Source: Variovorax paradoxus (lineage in GTDB: Bacteria > Pseudomonadota > Gammaproteobacteria > Burkholderiales > Burkholderiaceae_C). Taken from it: a stretch of 64,000 nucleotides of DNA. The position numbers were made by a program, and so were the translations under genes. The DNA is taken from NCBI RefSeq assembly GCF_018614955.1, contig NZ_JAGGNV010000012.1, positions 97,944 through 161,943 on the forward strand, in the 5' to 3' direction. Of this stretch, positions 59,746 to 64,000 are shown one piece after another. Position 1 is the first letter of the stretch, and each line of letters begins with the position of its first letter. Under the pieces are notes generated by a model. It saw nothing but the letters and a program-made list of their open reading frames with translations, was not told where the DNA came from and ran no database searches.

Positions 59746-60747
59746 ATGAAGATCTGCGTGCTCGGCGCCGGTGCCTGGGGCACGGCGCTGGCGGTCAATG
59801 CGGCCGGCCGCCATCCGGTCACCCTGTGGGCGCGCGATGCGGCCCAGGCCCAGGCCATGTCGGCGGCGCGCGAGAACCGGCGCTATCTGCCCGGCATTGC
59901 GCTGCCTCCCTCGCTCGCCATCCGCTCCGGCGATGCGCTCGCCGCGCTCGAGGGCGCCGATCTCGCCATCGTCGCGACGCCGATGGCGGCCTTGCGCGAA
60001 CAGCTCGTGCTCCTGCGCGACGCTGCCTGTCCGGTGGCCTGGCTTTGCAAGGGCGTCGAGCCGGCGCGCGCAGACCCGGGCGCCGTGGGCCTGCTGGGTC
60101 ACGAGATCCAGGCCGCCGTCGCGCCCCATCTGATGGCCGGCGTGCTGAGCGGCCCCAGCTTTGCGCAGGAAGTTGCACAGGGTCGTCCCACGGCGCTCGT
60201 CGCCGCCAGTTTCCACCCGCAGCTGCGCGATGCGCTGGTCGCGGCCTTCCACGGCCCGACCCTGCGCGTCTATGCCAACGACGACATCGTGGGCGTCGAG
60301 GTCGGCGGCGCCGTCAAGAACGTGCTGGCGATCGCGACCGGCCTGGCCGATGGCCTGGCGCTGGGCCTCAATGCGCGCGCCGCGCTGATCACGCGCGGCC
60401 TGGCCGAAATGACGCGCTTCGGCGTCGCGCTCGGCGCGCGCGCCGATACCTTCATGGGGCTCTCCGGCCTCGGCGACTTGGTGCTCACGGCCACCGGCGA
60501 TCTCTCGCGCAACCGCAAGGTCGGCCTGCTGCTCGCCCAGGGCAGGACGCTGGCGCAGGCGGTGGACTCGCTGGGCCACGTGGCCGAGGGTGTCTATTGC
60601 GCGCGCACCGTGGTGCAGCGCGCGCGCCATCTGGGGGTCGAGATGCCGATCGCCGACAGCGTGGTGGCACTGCTCGATGGCCGCGTGCGGCCGGCGGAAG
60701 CGGTCGCGGAACTGATGGGGCGCGAGCCCGGCGTCGAATCAATCTGA
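59746..60747 (+). CDS. gpsA: glycerol-3-phosphate dehydrogenase [NAD(P)+]
   Basis: GpsA reduces dihydroxyacetone phosphate to glycerol-3-phosphate for phospholipid synthesis. The 333-residue protein has GAGAWGTA at 7-14, [18 protein letters not shown] (about 184-201, catalytic Lys) and [11 protein letters not shown]. nadC follows three bases after the stop. Confidence 0.96.
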   Translation: MKICVLGAGAWGTALAVNAAGRHPVTLWARDAAQAQAMSAARENRRYLPGIALPPSLAIRSGDALAALEGADLAIVATPMAALREQLVLLRDAACPVAWLCKGVEPARADPGAVGLLGHEIQAAVAPHLMAGVLSGPSFAQEVAQGRPTALVAASFHPQLRDALVAAFHGPTLRVYANDDIVGVEVGGAVKNVLAIATGLADGLALGLNARAALITRGLAEMTRFGVALGARADTFMGLSGLGDLVLTATGDLSRNRKVGLLLAQGRTLAQAVDSLGHVAEGVYCARTVVQRARHLGVEMPIADSVVALLDGRVRPAEAVAELMGREPGVESI

Positions 60748-60750
60748 ACA

Positions 60751-61626
60751 ATGGACGACATCTTCGATTTTTCTCCGACCCGCGTGACCGAGCTCGCGCA
60801 GGCCGATGCCGCGCGGGCGCTGCGCGAAGACGCCGGCGACGGCGATCTCACGGCCGGCCTGGTGCCCGCCGGCGGTCGCGCGACGGCGCGGGTGCTGCTG
60901 CGCGAGGCCGCCGTGCTGTGCGGCGCACCGTGGGTGGAGGCAGTCGTGCGGCAGCTCGACCCGCAGGCCCGCATCGTGTGGCACGGCGCAGAAGGCGCGC
61001 AGTGCGCCGCCGACCAGACCGTGCTCGAAATTTCTGGCGATGCGCGGGCCCTACTCACTGCCGAACGCACCGCGCTCAATTTCCTCCAGCTCCTGAGCGC
61101 CGTCGCGACGCGCACCGCCACCTACGTCGAAGCGGTCCGCGGCACGCGCGCCGCCATCGTCGACACCCGCAAGACACTGCCGGGCCTGCGACTCGCGCAG
61201 AAATACGCGGTGCGCGTCGGCGGCGGAGCCAACCACCGCATCGGCTTGTACGACGCCATCCTGATCAAGGAGAACCACATCGCCGCAGCGGGCGGCGTCA
61301 GCGCTGCGCTGCAGGCCGCCGCGCGCGTGGCGGGCCGGGCGAAGTTCGTCGAGATCGAGGTCGAGACGCTGGAACAGCTCGACGAGGCGCTGGCCCAAGG
61401 CGCGCGCATGGTGCTGCTGGACAACATGGACCTGCCCACCCTGCGCGAAGCCGTGCGCCGCAACGAGGCGGCCGGAAAGACCCGCGCCGTCCTGGAGATC
61501 TCCGGCGGCGTCACACTCGAAAGCGTGCGTGCCTTGGCCGAGACCGGCGTCGATCGCATCTCGGTCGGCGCGCTCACGAAAGACATCAAAGCGATTGATT
61601 TCTCGATGCGCTTCCAGGAGGGCTGA
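60751..61626 (+). CDS. nadC: nicotinate-nucleotide pyrophosphorylase
   Basis: NadC makes nicotinate mononucleotide from quinolinate and PRPP. The 291-residue protein has VDTRKTLPGLRLAQKYAV (about 132-149), NHRIGLYDAILIKENHI (about 160-176) and the C-terminal EISGGV/ISVGALT pattern. nadA starts three bases after the stop, so the two NAD genes are coupled. Confidence 0.97.
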   Translation: MDDIFDFSPTRVTELAQADAARALREDAGDGDLTAGLVPAGGRATARVLLREAAVLCGAPWVEAVVRQLDPQARIVWHGAEGAQCAADQTVLEISGDARALLTAERTALNFLQLLSAVATRTATYVEAVRGTRAAIVDTRKTLPGLRLAQKYAVRVGGGANHRIGLYDAILIKENHIAAAGGVSAALQAAARVAGRAKFVEIEVETLEQLDEALAQGARMVLLDNMDLPTLREAVRRNEAAGKTRAVLEISGGVTLESVRALAETGVDRISVGALTKDIKAIDFSMRFQEG

Positions 61627-61629
61627 GCC

Positions 61630-62754
61630 GTGACGACTTCCGTCATCAGCGTCGACTACGAACAGCCGGTGGCCCTGCAGAGCGGCGCTGCCGCCTGCGA
61701 CACGCGCCAAGCCTGGGCCCGCGTCCCGCCCGAGCCGGCGCCGGCCGAACGCGAAGCGCTGAAAGAGCGCATCCGCCGCCTGCTGCGCGAGCGCGATGCG
61801 GTGATGGTCTCGCACTACTACGTGCATCCAGATCTGCAGGACCTGGCCGAGGAAACCGGCGGCCTGGTGAGCGATTCGCTCGAGATGGCGCGCTTCGGCC
61901 GCGACCATGCGGCGCGGACGCTGGTGGTTTCGGGCGTGCGCTTCATGGGCGAGACGGCCAAGATCCTCTCGCCCGAGAAGCGCGTGCTGATGCCCGACCT
62001 CGACGCCACCTGTTCGCTCGATCTGGGCTGCCCGGCCGATGCCTTCGGCGCCTTCTGCGACCAGCACCCCGATCGCACCGTGGTGGTCTATGCCAACACC
62101 AGCGCGGCCGTGAAGGCGCGCGCCGACTGGCTGGTCACCTCCAGCTGCGCACTCGACGTGGTGCGCGCGCTAGCGGCCGAGGGGCGCAAGATCCTCTGGG
62201 CGCCCGACCGGCACCTGGGCGACTACATCCGGCGCGAAACCGGCGCCGACATGGTGAGCTGGGACGGCGCCTGCATCGTGCACGACGAATTCAAGGCGCT
62301 CGAGCTGGAACTGCTGAAGGAAGCCCATCCTGGGGCCAAGGTACTGGTGCACCCGGAAGCGCCGGCCGACGTGATCGCGCTGGCCGATGCGGTGGGCTCG
62401 ACCTCCGGCATCCTGGGCGCGGCGCAGCGCATGGACGCTGCCGAGTTCATCGTCGCCACCGACAGCGGCATGCTGCACAAGCTGCGCACGCTCAATCCCG
62501 GCAAGGTCTTCATCGAGGCGCCCACGGCCGGCAATGGCGCCACCTGCAAGAGCTGCGCGCACTGCCCGTGGATGGCGATGAACGGCCTGGCCGACCTGGC
62601 GCGCGTACTCGAAACGGGTGCCGACGAGATCCACGTCGACCCGGCGCTGGGCCGGCGCGCTCGCGTGCCGATCGACCGCATGCTGGCTTTCACGGCCGGG
62701 CTCAAGAACGGCCAGCCGGCCGGCAGCCTGATTGCCGGCATCGGCGCTGCCTGA
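61630..62754 (+). CDS. nadA: quinolinate synthase
   Basis: NadA condenses iminoaspartate with dihydroxyacetone phosphate to quinolinate, using a [4Fe-4S] cluster. The 374-residue protein has cluster Cys candidates in [18 protein letters not shown] and [13 protein letters not shown]. The start is GTG 61630. The 3' end meets queD with three bases between; nadB is not in the window. Confidence 0.96.
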   Translation: MTTSVISVDYEQPVALQSGAAACDTRQAWARVPPEPAPAEREALKERIRRLLRERDAVMVSHYYVHPDLQDLAEETGGLVSDSLEMARFGRDHAARTLVVSGVRFMGETAKILSPEKRVLMPDLDATCSLDLGCPADAFGAFCDQHPDRTVVVYANTSAAVKARADWLVTSSCALDVVRALAAEGRKILWAPDRHLGDYIRRETGADMVSWDGACIVHDEFKALELELLKEAHPGAKVLVHPEAPADVIALADAVGSTSGILGAAQRMDAAEFIVATDSGMLHKLRTLNPGKVFIEAPTAGNGATCKSCAHCPWMAMNGLADLARVLETGADEIHVDPALGRRARVPIDRMLAFTAGLKNGQPAGSLIAGIGAA

Positions 62755-62757
62755 GCC

Positions 62758-63135
62758 TCAGGCGCCGAGCTCCAGCGTGCACTCGTCGCCCAGCGCATCG
62801 CGCCAGACGCGTACCCGCGTGGGTGGCGGCCGCATGTCAACCAGCGCATGTGCAATGAACAGGCAAAGGTTTTCCAGCGTGGGGATGCCCAGGCCAGGCA
62901 CGTCGTCGAGCAGGTGATGGTCGAGCCGTTCGCGCACCGCTTGCAGGTGTTCGCGCAAGAGGCCGAGGTCGATGACCATGCCGGTGGCTGCATCGAGCGG
63001 GCCGCGGACGGCGACCTCCGCGTGGTAGGTGTGGCCGTGGATGCGGCGGCTGCCTTCGGCGTCGATCTCGCGCCGCAGGGTGTGGGCGGCGTCGAAAAAG
63101 AAGCGCTGGCTGATGGTGAGTTGCTGGGTGGACAT
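62758..63135 (-). CDS. queD: 6-pyruvoyl-tetrahydropterin/6-carboxy-tetrahydropterin synthase family, Cys replaced
   Basis: The 125-residue protein has the QueD fold: zinc ligands H18 (FDAAH), H33 and H35 (HGH), the D72/H73 pair and E118. QueD makes 6-carboxytetrahydropterin from dihydroneopterin triphosphate on the way to queuosine. The catalytic Cys four residues before HGH in E. coli QueD is Ser29 here, with identical spacing between the zinc histidines. queE is 19 bases upstream on the same strand, which argues for the same pathway. Function with Ser is unproven. Confidence 0.88.
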   Translation of the reverse strand: MSTQQLTISQRFFFDAAHTLRREIDAEGSRRIHGHTYHAEVAVRGPLDAATGMVIDLGLLREHLQAVRERLDHHLLDDVPGLGIPTLENLCLFIAHALVDMRPPPTRVRVWRDALGDECTLELGA

Positions 63136-63154
63136 CGGTTGTGGGGTGCGGGCC

Positions 63155-63793
63155 TCAGCGGATCCCGGTCAATTTGTGGGTCTGCAGGCTCAGCCGCCAG
63201 CCGGGACGACGCATGCAGGTATCGATGCACAGGATTGTGTTCTCGGCCTGTGCCGGGCCGTCCATCGGCTGCAGGAAGCGGTGCGCGAAGCGGCTGCCGG
63301 CCTGCAGCGCGTCCAGGTCGAGACCGGGCTGCGGCCACACCACCTTGAGCTCCTGCCCCGTGCGCTGGATCCAGGGCGCGCCGGCCTTCGGGCTGATGCA
63401 AAGCCAGTCGATGCCTTCGGGCGCAAGCACGGTGCCGTTGCTTTCCACCGCGATCCGGAAGCGGCGCGCGTGCAGGGCGGCGATCAGCGCAGCGTCCACC
63501 TGAAGCAGCGGTTCGCCTCCGGTGAGCACGACCAGCCGGTGCTCGGCGTCGCCGGCCGGCCATTGCGCGGCGACGGTGTCGGCGAGCAGCTCGGCGCTCG
63601 CGAACTTGCCGCCCAGGGTGCCGTCGGTGCCGACGAAATCGGTGTCGCAGAAGCGGCAGACGGCGCCGGCGCGGTCGCTTTCACGGCCGCTCCACAGGTT
63701 GCAGCCGGCGAAGCGGCAGAACACGGCGGACATGCCGGCCTGGGCGCCTTCGCCCTGCAGGGTGTAGAAGATTTCCTTGACGCTGTAGCTCAT
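63155..63793 (-). CDS. queE: 7-carboxy-7-deazaguanine synthase
   Basis: QueE is a radical SAM enzyme that turns 6-carboxytetrahydropterin into 7-carboxy-7-deazaguanine. The 212-residue protein has the cluster motif C31-x14-C46-x2-C49, longer than the classic Cx3Cx2C but known in QueE proteins of this type, and GGEPLLQ for SAM. It begins with YTLQGEG (about 10-16). panC ends six bases upstream on the same strand. Confidence 0.93.
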   Translation of the reverse strand: MSYSVKEIFYTLQGEGAQAGMSAVFCRFAGCNLWSGRESDRAGAVCRFCDTDFVGTDGTLGGKFASAELLADTVAAQWPAGDAEHRLVVLTGGEPLLQVDAALIAALHARRFRIAVESNGTVLAPEGIDWLCISPKAGAPWIQRTGQELKVVWPQPGLDLDALQAGSRFAHRFLQPMDGPAQAENTILCIDTCMRRPGWRLSLQTHKLTGIR

Positions 63794-63799
63794 GCAGAC

Positions 63800-64000
<201 letters not shown>

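Overview
The window looks like chromosomal DNA of a high-GC betaproteobacterium of the Comamonadaceae, most likely Variovorax or a close relative. This rests on gene content and order (rplU-rpmA-obgE-proB, hemA-prfA-prmC-grxD, ubiE-Tim44-ubiJ-ubiB, gpmA-ctpA-moeB facing rhodanese-grxC-secB-gpsA), on protein style, and on a GC-rich dispersed repeat between genes. No species call was computed. Almost all of it is core genome: no transposase, integrase, phage module or CRISPR array was seen. Both ends cut genes: a GDS-motif hydrolase-like protein on the left and panC on the right.

Layout. 0-2 kb: a polysaccharide O-acylation pair (MBOAT plus a GDS-motif partner) directly downstream of coaE. 2-6.6 kb: coaE-pilD-pilC-pilB (type IV pilus/prepilin machinery), with tRNA-Pro(CGG) upstream. 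6.8-10.8 kb: ispB facing rplU-rpmA-obgE-proB. 10.8-17.6 kb: a CNP1-like lipoprotein, rppH, proS, a lytic transglycosylase, a CNNM/CBS membrane protein, a Lon-like AAA ATPase without protease domain, and a cupin. 17.6-21.3 kb: hemA-prfA-prmC-grxD, joining haem synthesis, translation termination and Fe-S glutaredoxin. 21.6-29 kb: a large MscS-type channel and the glycerol-3-phosphate uptake operon ugpB-A-E-C-Q, with a possible degenerate Pho box. 29-35.2 kb: serA, a 1292-residue FAD/Fe-S oxidoreductase fusion, a HIT protein and a DUF971 protein. 35.3-39.4 kb: ubiquinone genes ubiE, ubiJ and ubiB with a Tim44-like protein between them. 39.4-47.1 kb: a sodium:solute symporter, an FmdB zinc ribbon, DUF502, aspS, nudB, an EEP-family phosphatase, folE, a BLUF blue-light sensor and DUF429.

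47.2-52.8 kb is the most accessory-looking part: CsbD, a BON lipoprotein, a ferritin-like protein, YqjD/YqjE-type membrane anchors, DUF1328, then a CHASE3 histidine kinase facing a NarL-type regulator, and an orphan receiver. It reads as an envelope/oxidative stress island with its own regulators. 53-64 kb: a small membrane protein and an AsmA-like protein, then moeB, ctpA and gpmA facing rhodanese-grxC-secB-gpsA-nadC-nadA, and queD-queE with the end of panC on the other strand.

Points most worth following: a BLUF photoreceptor 5 bases behind a divergent folE; a QueD homologue with Ser at the catalytic Cys position; a hairpin plus U-tract over the ubiJ start codon; -10-like boxes so close to ATG (hemA, ubiE, ubiJ, folE) that leaderless transcripts are plausible; a three-copy intergenic repeat; and the stress/two-component island. 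I saw no unmistakably new defence or mobile system.
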